Source of the DNA: Streptomyces sp. A 4/2
Lineage (GTDB): Bacteria; Actinomycetota; Actinomycetes; Streptomycetales; Streptomycetaceae
Reading direction: 5' to 3'
DNA length: 64,000 nt
Assembly (NCBI RefSeq): GCF_940670765.1
Contig: NZ_CALNVW010000023.1
Location: 62,001 to 126,000 of the forward strand
Part shown: positions 8,306-16,150 of the stretch, piece by piece
Layout of the letters: each line of letters starts with the position of its first letter
How positions within the stretch are numbered: the first letter of the stretch is position 1
Notes under the pieces: generated by a model
Told to the model about the DNA's origin: nothing
Databases searched by the model: none
What the model saw: the letters and a program-made list of their open reading frames with translations, nothing else
Translations under genes and position numbers: made by a program

Positions 8306-9322
8306 ATGGCTCTGTCCACTCTCAAGGACCGTGTCCGCGCGGCAACCAGCCCCACCGGCATCGAGGCGCCGACCGTCGAAGCGACCGTGACCCGGGCCGC
8401 CGCAGCCCCGCAGCAGTCGATGCCCGACGAGCTGCACACGTCGGCGCAGAGCGAGGGCGGCGACATCGCCGACGTCGCGCTGAACTGGCTGGAGCGGTAC
8501 GGCAACGAGTTCACGAAGGCCCTGCCGTCGCACATCGACTCCGGCGCGTTCTTCTCCGCTGTGCGGGCCGCCCTGCCGGGCCTGGTCCGCTGTACCCCGG
8601 CGTCGCTGCTCCAGGCGCTCCTGACGTGTGCCCGGTTCGGCCTGATCCCGGACGGTCGGCATGCGGTCATCCGGCGTGAGGGCAAGACCGCCCAGTTCGT
8701 GCCGATGGCGCAGGGCTACGTCGAGCTGATGTATCGCTCCGGCCGGGTCGGTTCGGTCCACGTCGGGATGATCCACGAGGGCGATGAGTGGAACTACGAG
8801 CCGACAGCTCCGGCGCCGCTTGATTTCACCCACCGGCCGAACCTGTCGGTGCCGAAGGCCAGGCGCGGGGAGGCGATCCTCGCGTACGCGTTCTGCTGGA
8901 TGGAGTCGGGCGCCCGCTCGCAGGTCGTGATCCTGACGCGGGAGGACGCCGAGGCGATCCGCGACGAGTACAGCCAGGCGTACCGGCGGGCGAATGACTC
9001 CGGGGCGAATGACTCGTTCTGGCACACCGACTTTCTGGCGATGTGGCGCAAGAGTGGGCTCCGGCGGCTGAACAAGGTCGTCCCTATGAGCGCCGAGCTG
9101 GTGGCGTTGCTCAAGGCCGACGACGCCGGTGATGCCGGGCAGGTGCAGGTTGTGCACGCCCCGGTCGAGAAGGTGCGCCTTCAGGCCGAGGCGGACGAGG
9201 CGCACGCGCGGGCCGAGGAGTCGCAGGACCCGCAGGACGCCCGGGTCCGGCCTCTGCCCCGGAAGCGGTCGCAGCCGAAGCGCACGACCCGCACGACCCG
9301 CAAGAAGTCCTCCCGCCGGTGA
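8306..9322 (+). CDS. recT: RecT-family single-strand annealing protein
   Basis: Phage annealase that pairs complementary single strands, the partner of the upstream YqaJ-like exonuclease. The RecT core is clear: CTPASLLQALLTCARFGLIP, FVPMAQGYVELMYRSG and WHTDFLAMWRKSGLRRL. I chose the ATG at 8306 rather than a longer open frame because it directly follows the exonuclease stop and begins as RecT proteins do. The last 60 residues are a charged tail ending in Arg/Lys/Ser/Thr repeats, probably DNA-contacting. Confidence 0.93.
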   Translation: MALSTLKDRVRAATSPTGIEAPTVEATVTRAAAAPQQSMPDELHTSAQSEGGDIADVALNWLERYGNEFTKALPSHIDSGAFFSAVRAALPGLVRCTPASLLQALLTCARFGLIPDGRHAVIRREGKTAQFVPMAQGYVELMYRSGRVGSVHVGMIHEGDEWNYEPTAPAPLDFTHRPNLSVPKARRGEAILAYAFCWMESGARSQVVILTREDAEAIRDEYSQAYRRANDSGANDSFWHTDFLAMWRKSGLRRLNKVVPMSAELVALLKADDAGDAGQVQVVHAPVEKVRLQAEADEAHARAEESQDPQDARVRPLPRKRSQPKRTTRTTRKKSSRR

Positions 9323-9561
9323 CTCAGTCCTGGCTCTCCGGTGGCCTGGCCGTGCCAAGCACGGCCAGGCCACCGGTCCTGGCGGCGCGTGGTCTCTCGC
9401 GCCGCCAGGTGGCTTCGGCCGCCTTTCGTACCGGGCCGTTCTGGGCCTGGTGTCCGGCAGAGGGCCACTGGATGCCGCATCAGCTTGATGTCGGCTCCCG
9501 TATCTGCCGGTCCTGCAAGACGACCACCACGACCGTGATCAAGGAGTTGGCTCATGGATGA
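9319..9561 (+). CDS. Small Cys/His protein after recT (start uncertain)
   Basis: The open frame begins at a GTG overlapping the recT stop (GTGA) and would give 80 residues with a possible zinc site (CPAEGHWMPH...CRSC). However, the first 20 codons run through an 18-bp perfect hairpin (9338-9376). If that hairpin is a terminator, the real start may be the in-frame GTG at 9409 (about 50 residues). The end overlaps the next gene by 8 nt. Confidence 0.5.
   Translation: MTQSWLSGGLAVPSTARPPVLAARGLSRRQVASAAFRTGPFWAWCPAEGHWMPHQLDVGSRICRSCKTTTTTVIKELAHG
9338..9376. terminator. 18-bp perfect hairpin after recT
   Basis: CCGGTGGCCTGGCCGTGC, a CAA loop, then its exact complement, beginning 15 bp after the recT stop. 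There is no T-run, but long GC hairpins without one are common Streptomyces terminators. It could instead attenuate or uncouple translation of the overlapping small frame. Confidence 0.6.
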
Positions 9562-10234
9562 GCCGTTCGGCCCGGAGTACCGGCCGGTGCAGACGGAATG
9601 TGCCCGCTGCGGATGCTGCACTGCGGCGCTGTGCGAGCGGGGCCGGAACAGCACCTCGCGCTGTGTCGGGTTCACGCCCGACAAGCACCAGGCAACCGTG
9701 GATGGGTGCCCGTGCTCGGCGGAGACGACCCGGCGCACGGCGGCCTGGCGGGCGGCGCAGGTGCGGGTCACCCGGCTCGCACGTGAGCTGCCGATGCTCC
9801 CCGAGGCGGAGGGCCTGCTGAGGGAGCTGGCGGCGGGACGGAGCGTAGAAGACCTCAACGCCTGGTGGCCGCAGCTGAAGCTGAGGGGCCTCGCCCAGAT
9901 CGTGCACGCGCTCCCCGCCATCACCCCGCTCGGTCACACGTACCTCTCGGCGCGAGACGACGTCCGGGGGACCGCAGCGGTCCGCGTGATCGATGTAGAC
10001 CAGCAGACCCGCCTCGCACGGGTAGAGGTCGCCGCGTGGCGGCCCGACGAGCCGGTGACGGTCCCTCTGCACCAGATCCTCAGCGACACCGGACTTACGC
10101 CCGATGTACTGCCGGGCCAGTGGCTGACGGCAGACGCGAACTGCCACGCCCAGGACATCGACCATCTGGTCCTCGTCGACTTCAAAGGCGCCGCCACGCC
10201 GCCGGACGGCTGGATGGGCGGTGGGGGTCAGTGA
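9554..10234 (+). CDS. Hypothetical protein with N-terminal Cys cluster
   Basis: 226 residues. A dense cysteine group near the start (CARCGCC, then CERG) and CPC near residue 52 suggest a metal site. The middle contains a helical stretch and the C-terminal half looks like a beta-rich domain (RVIDVDQQTRLARVEVAAW). It overlaps the genes on both sides, between recT and the RusA resolvase, so a DNA metabolism role is plausible but unproven. Confidence 0.6.
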   Translation: MDEPFGPEYRPVQTECARCGCCTAALCERGRNSTSRCVGFTPDKHQATVDGCPCSAETTRRTAAWRAAQVRVTRLARELPMLPEAEGLLRELAAGRSVEDLNAWWPQLKLRGLAQIVHALPAITPLGHTYLSARDDVRGTAAVRVIDVDQQTRLARVEVAAWRPDEPVTVPLHQILSDTGLTPDVLPGQWLTADANCHAQDIDHLVLVDFKGAATPPDGWMGGGGQ

Positions 10235-10803
10235 CTGCCTCACCCCTCGAACAGGCCGGTCCGGCCGAGTGGTTGTCCGATTCTGAGCCGCTGCTGTCGG
10301 TGTCGGTGTACGGGCTTCCGGCGCCGCAGGGCAGCAAGAAGCACATCGGGCACGGTCGGATGCTGGAGTCCTCGATCCACGTCAAGCCGTGGCGTGAGGC
10401 GGTGGTGTGGGCATTCCGGCAGGAGATCGTCCGTCACCGCGGCTGGGCTCCTCTCACGGGGCCGCTGGAAGCATCGATGGTGTTCTCTTTCACCCGCCCG
10501 AAGTCGCACTTCGGGACGGGCCGGAACGCGGGCGTGCTGAAACCATCAGCGCCGATCCGGCCGGACGTGATGCCTGACCTGTCGAAGTTGGCACGCTCCA
10601 CCGAGGACGCGATCACGACGGCCGGCGGCTACAAGGACGACGCGCTGCTCGTCGGCTACCGCCGACTGGAGAAGCGGTATGTCACCGACCACGGCCAGGT
10701 CCCGGATGTCCTCGGTGCCCAAGGTGCGGTGATCCACCTCTACCGGGCGGTCTCGCCGACGGTGGGCCCCGCAGCAGGGGGCCGTGAAGGGGCGGCGGCG
10801 TGA
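10231..10803 (+). CDS. RusA-family Holliday junction resolvase
   Basis: Endonuclease that resolves recombination or replication junctions. RusA hallmarks are visible: an early GLPAPQGSKKH strand, and the acidic active-site block RPDVMPDLSKLARSTEDAI followed by the aspartates of YKDDALLV. The GTG at 10231 overlaps the upstream stop; 190 residues is slightly long for the family because of N- and C-terminal tails. It completes the exonuclease/annealase/resolvase set of the left arm. Confidence 0.85.
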   Translation: MTASPLEQAGPAEWLSDSEPLLSVSVYGLPAPQGSKKHIGHGRMLESSIHVKPWREAVVWAFRQEIVRHRGWAPLTGPLEASMVFSFTRPKSHFGTGRNAGVLKPSAPIRPDVMPDLSKLARSTEDAITTAGGYKDDALLVGYRRLEKRYVTDHGQVPDVLGAQGAVIHLYRAVSPTVGPAAGGREGAAA

Positions 10804-11189
10804 TCTTCCCCGGCTCGACGTGGCACCGCGGTATCGACCTGATTGCGGTTGAGCGTGCCATGTCGGGCCGGGGCGGTTGCCCCGAGTTGACCGACGAGGA
10901 ACTGCGGTACACGGCCGACGAGATGACGTCGGCCGGTATGTCGGCGGTGGTGATCGGAGAGCGGCTGGGGATCGCGGCCCGGACGGTGACCCGCTGGCGT
11001 GAAGGGGCGAACGACGGGAACTGCCGGGGCGGGTGTCCGGATGTGTCCGGACGCAGCTCGGACACCCGCGCGGTCGTGTCCGGGCGCGCTGGCAAGGCGG
11101 GGGCTGCGACCAGCACAGACACGTGTCCGCACGTGTCCGGCGAGACCTGTCCGGGCGTGTCCGGACGCGATGACGAAGACAGGAGCTGA
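10800..11189 (+). CDS. HTH protein with repeat-derived tail
   Basis: 129 residues. Residues 30-65 look like a helix-turn-helix (EELRYTADEMTSAGMSAVVI, then GERLGIAARTVTRWREG). The last 50 residues are low-complexity VSG/DT peptides produced by a cluster of TGTCCGG repeats in the DNA, so this tail may be a by-product of a DNA site rather than a folded domain. GTGA coupling to the RusA gene. Confidence 0.6.
   Translation: MIFPGSTWHRGIDLIAVERAMSGRGGCPELTDEELRYTADEMTSAGMSAVVIGERLGIAARTVTRWREGANDGNCRGGCPDVSGRSSDTRAVVSGRAGKAGAATSTDTCPHVSGETCPGVSGRDDEDRS
11034..11168. repeat. Cluster of TGTCCGG repeats
   Basis: Within the 3' end of the HTH gene the octamer GTGTCCGG or a one-base variant occurs seven or so times in 135 bp, including two tandem copies at 11034-11052 and a further group at 11122-11168. 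Related perfect palindromes (CGTGTCCGGACACG) occur elsewhere in the element at 15407 and 55374. Confidence 0.55.
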
Positions 11190-11191
11190 TC

Positions 11192-11515
11192 ATGCCGCGA
11201 CCGAGCCGCTACGCCCCCGACACTCTGACTCGCCCCTGGCACTGGAGCGACGATGCCGCGTGCGCCGGGCAGGAACTCGCGAGGTTCTTCCCGTCGGGGA
11301 AGGGCCCGGCGGCTGCCACCGCCAAGGCGTTCTGTATTCCGTGTCCGGTTCGGTCGGATTGCCTGGCGCATGCCTTGGCGCACCGGGAGGACTACGGGGT
11401 GTGGGGTGGCCTCGACGAGGACGAGCGGGCCGCCCTGATCGGTGACGCGCGGCGTGCGGCTGAGCGTCAGCGCCGCAAGGAGAGGGAGCAGGCCAGTGCC
11501 TTCCCTGCGGCGTAA
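11192..11515 (+). CDS. WhiB-family regulator
   Basis: 107-residue Wbl protein, an iron-sulphur cluster transcription factor that normally binds the primary sigma factor. The four cluster cysteines are at 24, 48, 51 and 57 (ACAGQ, FCIPCPVRSDC), followed by the turn GVWGGLDEDER and a basic C-terminal tail (ARRAAERQRRKERE) for DNA contact. The ATG at 11192 has AGGAG 7 nt upstream. Family knowledge: actinophage WhiB proteins can interfere with host Wbl regulation of development and septation. Next to a bldA-type tRNA this is a suggestive pairing. Confidence 0.93.
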   Translation: MPRPSRYAPDTLTRPWHWSDDAACAGQELARFFPSGKGPAAATAKAFCIPCPVRSDCLAHALAHREDYGVWGGLDEDERAALIGDARRAAERQRRKEREQASAFPAA

Positions 11516-11726
11516 GCCCGCGTCCGACGCCCTGCCCACGGGCGGGCTGCTCGACTGGTCGGACTCCGCGCACTACTCGACAGACCCCCGGCTGTGTCGG
11601 CACTGCGGTGTCCCGACACATCTCCGGGATGGCCAGGGCAGGCCGGCGCACAAGGTCTGTGCGGAGCGCGTCCTCGCCCAGGTGATGCAGGTCGTCGAGA
11701 CGTACAGCACACAGGAGCGCCTGTGA
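11496..11726 (+). CDS. Small zinc-ribbon-like protein
   Basis: 76 residues from the GTG at 11496, which has a GAGGGAG ribosome site about 8 nt upstream and overlaps the WhiB gene by 20 nt. CRHCGVPTHL followed 15 residues later by HKVC is a plausible single zinc site. Function unknown. Confidence 0.55.
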   Translation: MPSLRRKPASDALPTGGLLDWSDSAHYSTDPRLCRHCGVPTHLRDGQGRPAHKVCAERVLAQVMQVVETYSTQERL

Positions 11727-11739
11727 TCAGGGGGCGGGC

Positions 11740-12177
11740 GTGCTGAGCCCTGGGCTGCTGACGCACTGGACGCGGCAGGCGCTGGACGCCGCCTTCGCGG
11801 GGGACGAGGGCATGGTCGCGGTGACGGCCGATCTGATTGCCGACGGCGGCGATGCGCTCGACCTCCTTTCCTCCTGCCGGGTTGTCGCCGACACCGCCGT
11901 GCGAGCCCTCCTCGTCCTCTACCGGGCGCCGGACACGGCCGGGGGTGAGGTGTGGGTCCTCGACCAGCTCGGCGACACGGAATGCCCCCCTGGGCTGCTG
12001 TTCGCGGCCCGGGTCGTCACCGCGTACGCCAACCGGGACACGGACTTGGTCACGGCGCTCGTGGTGGCGGCAGCCGGAGCCACACGCAATGAGCGTGCTG
12101 AGTCCCTTCGGTCCCTCGTGACCTACGCGGCCGGGCTCGACGCCCAGGCCGCTCGACAGAAAGAGACAAACGAATGA
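11740..12177 (+). CDS. Hypothetical helical protein
   Basis: 145 residues, Ala/Leu/Val-rich and probably all-helical, without obvious membrane spans. The GTG at 11740 follows a GGGGCGGG sequence. It overlaps the next gene by 4 nt (ATGA). No family recognised. Confidence 0.55.
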   Translation: MLSPGLLTHWTRQALDAAFAGDEGMVAVTADLIADGGDALDLLSSCRVVADTAVRALLVLYRAPDTAGGEVWVLDQLGDTECPPGLLFAARVVTAYANRDTDLVTALVVAAAGATRNERAESLRSLVTYAAGLDAQAARQKETNE

Positions 12178-12446
12178 GCGCTGACAGCAAGCCCCGTGGC
12201 CCACGGCACAACCTGGTCCGGCGTCCCCACCGCAAGGGCGATGAGCGAGCACTGCTCCGGGCAGATCTGAGGAGGGCGTACGACGGTGGCGCGGCGATCC
12301 GCGCCCTGGCCACCGAGCACGACCTGTCGTACGGGCTGACCCGGGCCCTGCTGCTGGAGGCCGGGGTAAAGCTTCGCAGCCGCCGCGGTAGCCGTGTGGC
12401 CCGCGAGCTGGTCGACCAGTCGGCCCCGTCAACGCCTCCTTCGTGA
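12174..12446 (+). CDS. Small HTH protein
   Basis: 90-residue basic protein with the pattern AYDGGAAIRALATEHDLSYGLTRALLLEAGVKLRSR (given here as a motif, residues about 35-70). It closely resembles the widespread Streptomyces HTH proteins of 70-90 residues in which RALA..H..SYG..R.LL..AGV..R forms the recognition unit. Likely a DNA-binding accessory factor; target unknown. ATGA coupling to the upstream gene. Confidence 0.7.
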   Translation: MSADSKPRGPRHNLVRRPHRKGDERALLRADLRRAYDGGAAIRALATEHDLSYGLTRALLLEAGVKLRSRRGSRVARELVDQSAPSTPPS

Positions 12447-12588
12447 GGACAGGGCGGTGATACGCCCCCGCAGTGGCCCACGGGGCACCAACCGCAACTG
12501 ACCGGCCACAGGGCCGCCGACACGACATCTCGCCGCTCCATCACCCAGGTGGAGCGGCACAAGCACAACCGCCCACGGAAGGACGCAG

Positions 12589-12909
12589 GTGCGCAGCATC
12601 TCGATCTGTGACGGCTGCCGCCTCGAAGTGCTCTGGACGATCACCGAGGGCGGGAAGCGGCTTGCAGTCGACCCCACCCCCGACCCGGGCCGTGGGAACA
12701 CCGCGGTGTACCGGGACGGCACGGGCACGCGCCGCTCTCGCCGCCCCACGGATGAGATGCCCCTCATGGGCTGGGAGCGACTCCACGTCCCGCACATTGC
12801 GACATGCGGGACCCGGCAGTCTGCTCCTGCTCCCACACGGCCGGGGACGCTTCCGGTCGGCGTCTCCGACCTCTCCGCGCACCGCCGGCGGACCCGGGGG
12901 CGCTCATGA
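12589..12909 (+). CDS. Hypothetical Cys-containing protein
   Basis: 106 residues starting at the GTG at 12589 (GGAAGGA upstream). CDGC near the N-terminus and a later HIATC could together bind one metal ion. The Arg-rich C-terminus may bind nucleic acid. It is followed by a strong terminator, so it is the last gene of this rightward early operon. Confidence 0.55.
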   Translation: MRSISICDGCRLEVLWTITEGGKRLAVDPTPDPGRGNTAVYRDGTGTRRSRRPTDEMPLMGWERLHVPHIATCGTRQSAPAPTRPGTLPVGVSDLSAHRRRTRGRS

Positions 12910-12934
12910 CCAGGGACGTCACGGCACGCAGAAG

Positions 12935-12959
12935 AGGCCGCCCCGTTGCGGGGCGGCCT
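12935..12959. terminator. Bidirectional terminator
   Basis: AGGCCGCCCCG, loop TTG, then CGGGGCGGCCT: an 11-bp perfect hairpin between two converging genes. Confidence 0.8.
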
Positions 12960-12974
12960 GCTGCGGTGCGTGCG

Positions 12975-13196
12975 TCAGTCGGCGATCGGCGCGGACCACG
13001 GACCAGCTGGCGGGCGCGTGGGGAGCTTGGCGCCGGGGCGCCGCATGTACCAGCTCATGAACTCGCGGAGGACCTGGCCGCGCGGGCTACGGCCGCCGGG
13101 GTGCTGGGTCGTGGTCGCAGCCCCGAAGCCCGCCCACTCGTCATCGGGTGCCCGGAATCGGCGCGGGGTGTCGTACGGGTCGTCTGCGGTCGCCAT
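12975..13196 (-). CDS. Small protein divergent from the replication gene, candidate repressor
   Basis: 73 residues from the ATG at 13196, ending at 12975. The conserved-looking core is VLREFMSWYMRRPGAKLPTRP, a block I have seen in small Streptomyces plasmid and phage proteins but whose function I cannot name. It is transcribed away from the replication-initiator-like gene, and four related palindromes occupy the shared promoter region. It is therefore a reasonable candidate for the protein that binds them, although no classic HTH is visible. Confidence 0.6.
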   Translation of the reverse strand: MATADDPYDTPRRFRAPDDEWAGFGAATTTQHPGGRSPRGQVLREFMSWYMRRPGAKLPTRPPAGPWSAPIAD

Positions 13197-13214
13197 GGCG
13201 TCGAGGCTAAGGCG

Positions 13215-13322
13215 TTGTGGCCACGAAAGCAAGCACGTCCCAGACCTCTTTCGTGGCCACGAAGGACACGCCGATCGCGTTGCTTTTGTGGCTACGAATG
13301 ATCTAGTTTCGTAGCTACGAAA
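13215..13322. promoter_or_regulatory. Divergent promoter region with four TTCGTRGCYACGAA operators
   Basis: Four versions of one palindrome: TTGTGGCCACGAA at 13215-13227, TTCGTGGCCACGAA at 13250-13263 (perfect), TTTGTGGCTACGAA at 13285-13298 and TTTCGTAGCTACGAAA at 13307-13322 (perfect 16-mer). A TAGTTT at 13304-13309 with TTGCTT at 13280-13285 (18-bp spacer) is a good candidate promoter for the rightward gene and is covered by the last two sites, so binding would repress it. Confidence 0.8.
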
Positions 13323-13391
13323 TGCATCGGTGTGGCGCGGTTCGCGCTGCCCGGCCGCCCCACCACCCGAGCACGACCGAGAAGAGACGAC

Positions 13392-14834
13392 GTGAGGATT
13401 CGGCGTTCTAGGCTCACCCGGGATTTCCTCCAGGTGCCTAACGCGACCGCGCGGGATAGCCGCTTGAGCCACATGGCTCGCGGCATCCTCGTGGAACTCC
13501 TCAGCCGCCCCGACGGCTGGGAGACCACCGCCGATGACATGTGGCGCGAGTCGGTGAAGCGGCACGGCAAGGCGAGCCCTGGCCGGCGAGTGTTCCGGGC
13601 CGCGTACGCCGAGTTGAAGGACCACGGTTACCTCGTCTCCGAGCACGCCTCGCTGGGTACCGGGCGTCACGGCACAGTCCTGACGGTTCGGGACGTTTCC
13701 GCAGGAGGAGCCGACGTACCGCACGGTGGTACGTCGGACCCACCTGCGGAAACAGGGAACGCCGCAGGTCAGCCCGACGTACCAGCGTGTGGCACGTCGT
13801 CCTCACCTGCGGAAACGGGTGAAACCGCAGGTGGGCCCGACGTGCCACACGCTGGTACGTCTTATAGAAAACGGTCACCTAAGAAGACGGGAGAAGAGAA
13901 GAAGACGGGGTTGGCTGACGCCGAAGGCCAAAGTGCGGGTGGTTTCGCATCTGCGGGCGCGACCGACAGCGCGGCCGGTGAAAGCGACCAGGCCGGAGGC
14001 GGCTCCGCCGCGTCGGCACCGACCAAGACGAAGCGCCGCCAGCAGTCGCCCGGCTTCAATGCGGTCCGGGCGGCGATCCCTCCCGAGGTGGCCCGTCCCG
14101 GTAAGGCGCTCTTCCCGGGGCTGCACCGCGCCATCGAGGACCTGCTGTCCGGCGCCCCTGGCACCCCCGCACGGACGCCGGAGCAGGTGATCGTCCGGAT
14201 CAACCGGCGCTGGTACGGAGAGAACGCCGACGAGCGCTCGGCCGCCGACTACCGCGGCTGTGACCGCTGCACGACGTCCGGGTGTGAAGCGGCCCGGCAC
14301 GGCCCAGAGAGCCCTGACGGCTGCAAGCGGATCAAGAACCGAAACGGGTGGCTCACGGCCGCGATCCTCGCGCAGGACTGCCCGGACCCGAGCTGTGAAG
14401 ACGGCTGGATCATCGGCGGCGATCGGTGCCAGGTCTGCGAGAAGCGGGCAGAGGAGCACCGGGCCGCCGAGCGAGCCGCTGCGGAAGCCGCCGCCCGATG
14501 GGAGGCGGAGACCAAGGCGAAGGAGGCCGCCAGTGCCGCCGACGACGACGCTGAAGCCGCCTGGACCAGGGCGGAGGCCGCCGAGGAGCACCGCGTCCGC
14601 CAGGCCCTCGCCGGGGTCGGAATGTACGGCGTGCTTCTCGATCACCGCGTCCACGAGCGAATGGCTGCCTGGTGCTACCAGCACCCGAAGCCGTCTGGCA
14701 GCCGCGCCTCAGCAGCCCCGCAGGCACCCGTGCAGGGGGCGTTCCTCCTCTCCGTGCCCGGAGCCCCCAGCGCCCCCACCAAGGCCACGCAGGAAGCCAG
14801 CACGACCCGACTGAAAGCTGTGAGCAACGGATGA
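13392..14834 (+). CDS. Winged-helix replication-initiator-like protein
   Basis: About 480 residues. The N-terminal 100 residues form a winged-helix domain of the helper-of-replication type (LSHMARGILVELLSRPDGW, VFRAAYAELKDHGYL). A low-complexity repeat region follows (DVPHGGTS/AETG units), then a Cys-rich part with CDRC, CEAA, CPDPSCEDGW and CQVC zinc-like motifs and a coiled-coil Ala/Glu stretch. Similar proteins in actinophages and plasmids lie beside origins. I prefer the GTG at 13392 (AGAAGAGA upstream); a GTG at 13332 would add 20 residues but leaves almost no leader after the promoter at 13304. Its own repeats (13695-13862) may be the origin. Confidence 0.65.
   Translation: MRIRRSRLTRDFLQVPNATARDSRLSHMARGILVELLSRPDGWETTADDMWRESVKRHGKASPGRRVFRAAYAELKDHGYLVSEHASLGTGRHGTVLTVRDVSAGGADVPHGGTSDPPAETGNAAGQPDVPACGTSSSPAETGETAGGPDVPHAGTSYRKRSPKKTGEEKKTGLADAEGQSAGGFASAGATDSAAGESDQAGGGSAASAPTKTKRRQQSPGFNAVRAAIPPEVARPGKALFPGLHRAIEDLLSGAPGTPARTPEQVIVRINRRWYGENADERSAADYRGCDRCTTSGCEAARHGPESPDGCKRIKNRNGWLTAAILAQDCPDPSCEDGWIIGGDRCQVCEKRAEEHRAAERAAAEAAARWEAETKAKEAASAADDDAEAAWTRAEAAEEHRVRQALAGVGMYGVLLDHRVHERMAAWCYQHPKPSGSRASAAPQAPVQGAFLLSVPGAPSAPTKATQEASTTRLKAVSNG
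13695..13862. repeat. Iteron-like array of alternating inverted repeats inside the initiator gene
   Basis: Two inverted-repeat families alternate. Family 1 is GACGTACC...GGTACGTC, at 13713-13735, about 13776-13798 (one arm GGCACGTC) and 13839-13861. Family 2 is CCTGCGG...CCGCAGG, seen as TTTCCGCAGG near 13697, then ACCTGCGGAAAC...GCCGCAGGT (about 13742-13769) and ACCTGCGGAAAC...ACCGCAGGT (about 13804-13834). An unusually AT-rich, purine-rich stretch (TTATAGAAAACGG and onward, about 13862-13905) follows directly. Confidence 0.65.
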
Positions 14835-15268
14835 ACCCCGACTTCCTGCCCGCACTCGGCGCGTCTCTGCGCGCCCTGGGCGAGTTCGCCGCCCGGCACG
14901 AGGTCGACGACGCGACGCTCGCGGAGATCTCCGCCGAGCTCGGCCGCGCGGGCGCGGCCGTGGCTGGTGCCCGAGGTGAGCGGCGGGCGAACCGGTGCGT
15001 GCGGCACCCCGGCGGGCCGGTCGATCCGACCGTCAGCAACGGGTGCCTGCTGTGCGGGTCCTCGGAGCGGCGGCCGGCCGCCCAGCCGCCCGCCGACGTG
15101 GAGCCGGGGGAGGTCCTGAACTTCCTCCAGGAGCACGGCCACGAAGGGGCGACCGCCAGGTACGGGCCGCGTGCGGTGACCCGGGCCGTCGTGATCTTCC
15201 GACACCCCTCGAACCAGCAGTCCGGCCGCCAGGCCGGGCTGGACCACGAAGATGAGAGTGAGAAGTGA
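14831..15268 (+). CDS. Hypothetical protein downstream of the initiator gene
   Basis: 145 residues, coupled by ATGA to the initiator gene. The N-terminal half is helical, then a possible metal site appears (NRCVRHPGG ... NGCLLCGS). No family recognised; the position suggests a replication accessory role. Two further short frames follow (23 residues from 15271 and 45 residues from a TTG at 15361) that I consider too weak to call. Confidence 0.6.
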   Translation: MNPDFLPALGASLRALGEFAARHEVDDATLAEISAELGRAGAAVAGARGERRANRCVRHPGGPVDPTVSNGCLLCGSSERRPAAQPPADVEPGEVLNFLQEHGHEGATARYGPRAVTRAVVIFRHPSNQQSGRQAGLDHEDESEK

Positions 15269-15406
15269 CCATGCCCATCCGGCAGTTCACCGTCGGCCCG
15301 CTGGCCGACCTGGGCGGCACCGGCCGCCCCACCGACTACTGACAACGCTGGAGAACACCATTGACCAGGCGTGGCACACGGGATGCATCGCGCTCTCCGC
15401 CGTCGT

Positions 15407-15444
15407 CGTGTCCGGACACGGAGGCTGACCAGCCCGGACACTGT
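15407..15444. repeat. CGTGTCCGGACACG palindrome pair
   Basis: A perfect 14-bp palindrome at 15407-15420, followed about 15 bp later by CCGGACACTGTCCGG. The same 14-mer recurs exactly at 55374-55387, and near-copies at 27301-27353. Confidence 0.65.
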
Positions 15445-15499
15445 CCGGATACGGCGGCCGGTGTACTGCCCGTAGAAAGCGCGAGGTCCTTCCCGTAGT

Positions 15500-15730
15500 T
15501 CATCCTGCCCACCCAACATCGCGCACTTCCAGGCCCTCGGCATACGCCACGTATGAGACCCAGCACGAGGCACCGAACGCGTCGGCGGTCTCCTCGCCGC
15601 TGGGATCCGGCCACCACGCCGGACGCCCGGCGACGTCGAAGAGCAGCTTCTGCACCGCCCTCCGTGCCTCCTCGGACGGCAACTCGCACATGACCTCCGC
15701 AGCCAGCCACTCCAGCCGCACGTCCCGCAT
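15500..15730 (-). CDS. Hypothetical small protein, reverse strand
   Basis: 76 residues from the ATG at 15730, with a G-rich ribosome site (GGGGGTG) upstream. It is acidic and helical, with WLAAEVMCELPSEEARRAVQ and a Trp-rich middle. It points leftward together with two further reverse-strand genes, a small block against the main direction. No family recognised. Confidence 0.5.
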   Translation of the reverse strand: MRDVRLEWLAAEVMCELPSEEARRAVQKLLFDVAGRPAWWPDPSGEETADAFGASCWVSYVAYAEGLEVRDVGWAG

Positions 15731-15807
15731 CCCACACCCCCGATGATCGACCGGACAGCACGCTACGACGAGCCGAACGATCCCGTCAGGGCCTGTGGAT
15801 AACCCGG

Positions 15808-16020
15808 TCACATGGCATCCCACTCGTGAGCCCGACCGCCCCGCCACTCAACCCACGTCGGGTCATCTATCAGCATCTCCGCACCGGGCAGCCCGGCCCG
15901 CCGCAGAAACTCGACCAGGTCGCGATCACTGTGGGCTGTGCCGAGGACGTGCCCGTACGCGGTGACGCGACGACCTCCCATCGGCGACGGGAGGTGCACA
16001 ACTATCGGGGCGGACGCCAT
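15808..16020 (-). CDS. Hypothetical small protein, reverse strand
   Basis: 70 residues from the ATG at 16020. The pattern IVVHLPSPMGGRRVTAYGHV then DLVEFLRRAGLPGAEMLIDD suggests a small alpha/beta fold. It resembles short Streptomyces plasmid and phage proteins I cannot name. Same direction as its neighbours at 15500 and 16151. Confidence 0.55.
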   Translation of the reverse strand: MASAPIVVHLPSPMGGRRVTAYGHVLGTAHSDRDLVEFLRRAGLPGAEMLIDDPTWVEWRGGRAHEWDAM

Positions 16021-16150
16021 GCCTCCATCGTCCGACGTCCTGGCGGTCACAGCACGCCGAGCTCGGTGTCCGGGCACGACAATGGGCCCCCTCCCAGCGT
16101 GCGGAATGGGGGCGTCTGGCGTGGGCCGCGAGGCCGCGCGACCACGAGAG

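Noticed and set aside
15271..15498. Short frames of 23 and 45 codons behind the gene at 14831
   Set aside because: Weak start signals, and the second is mainly the translation of the TGTCCGG palindromes.
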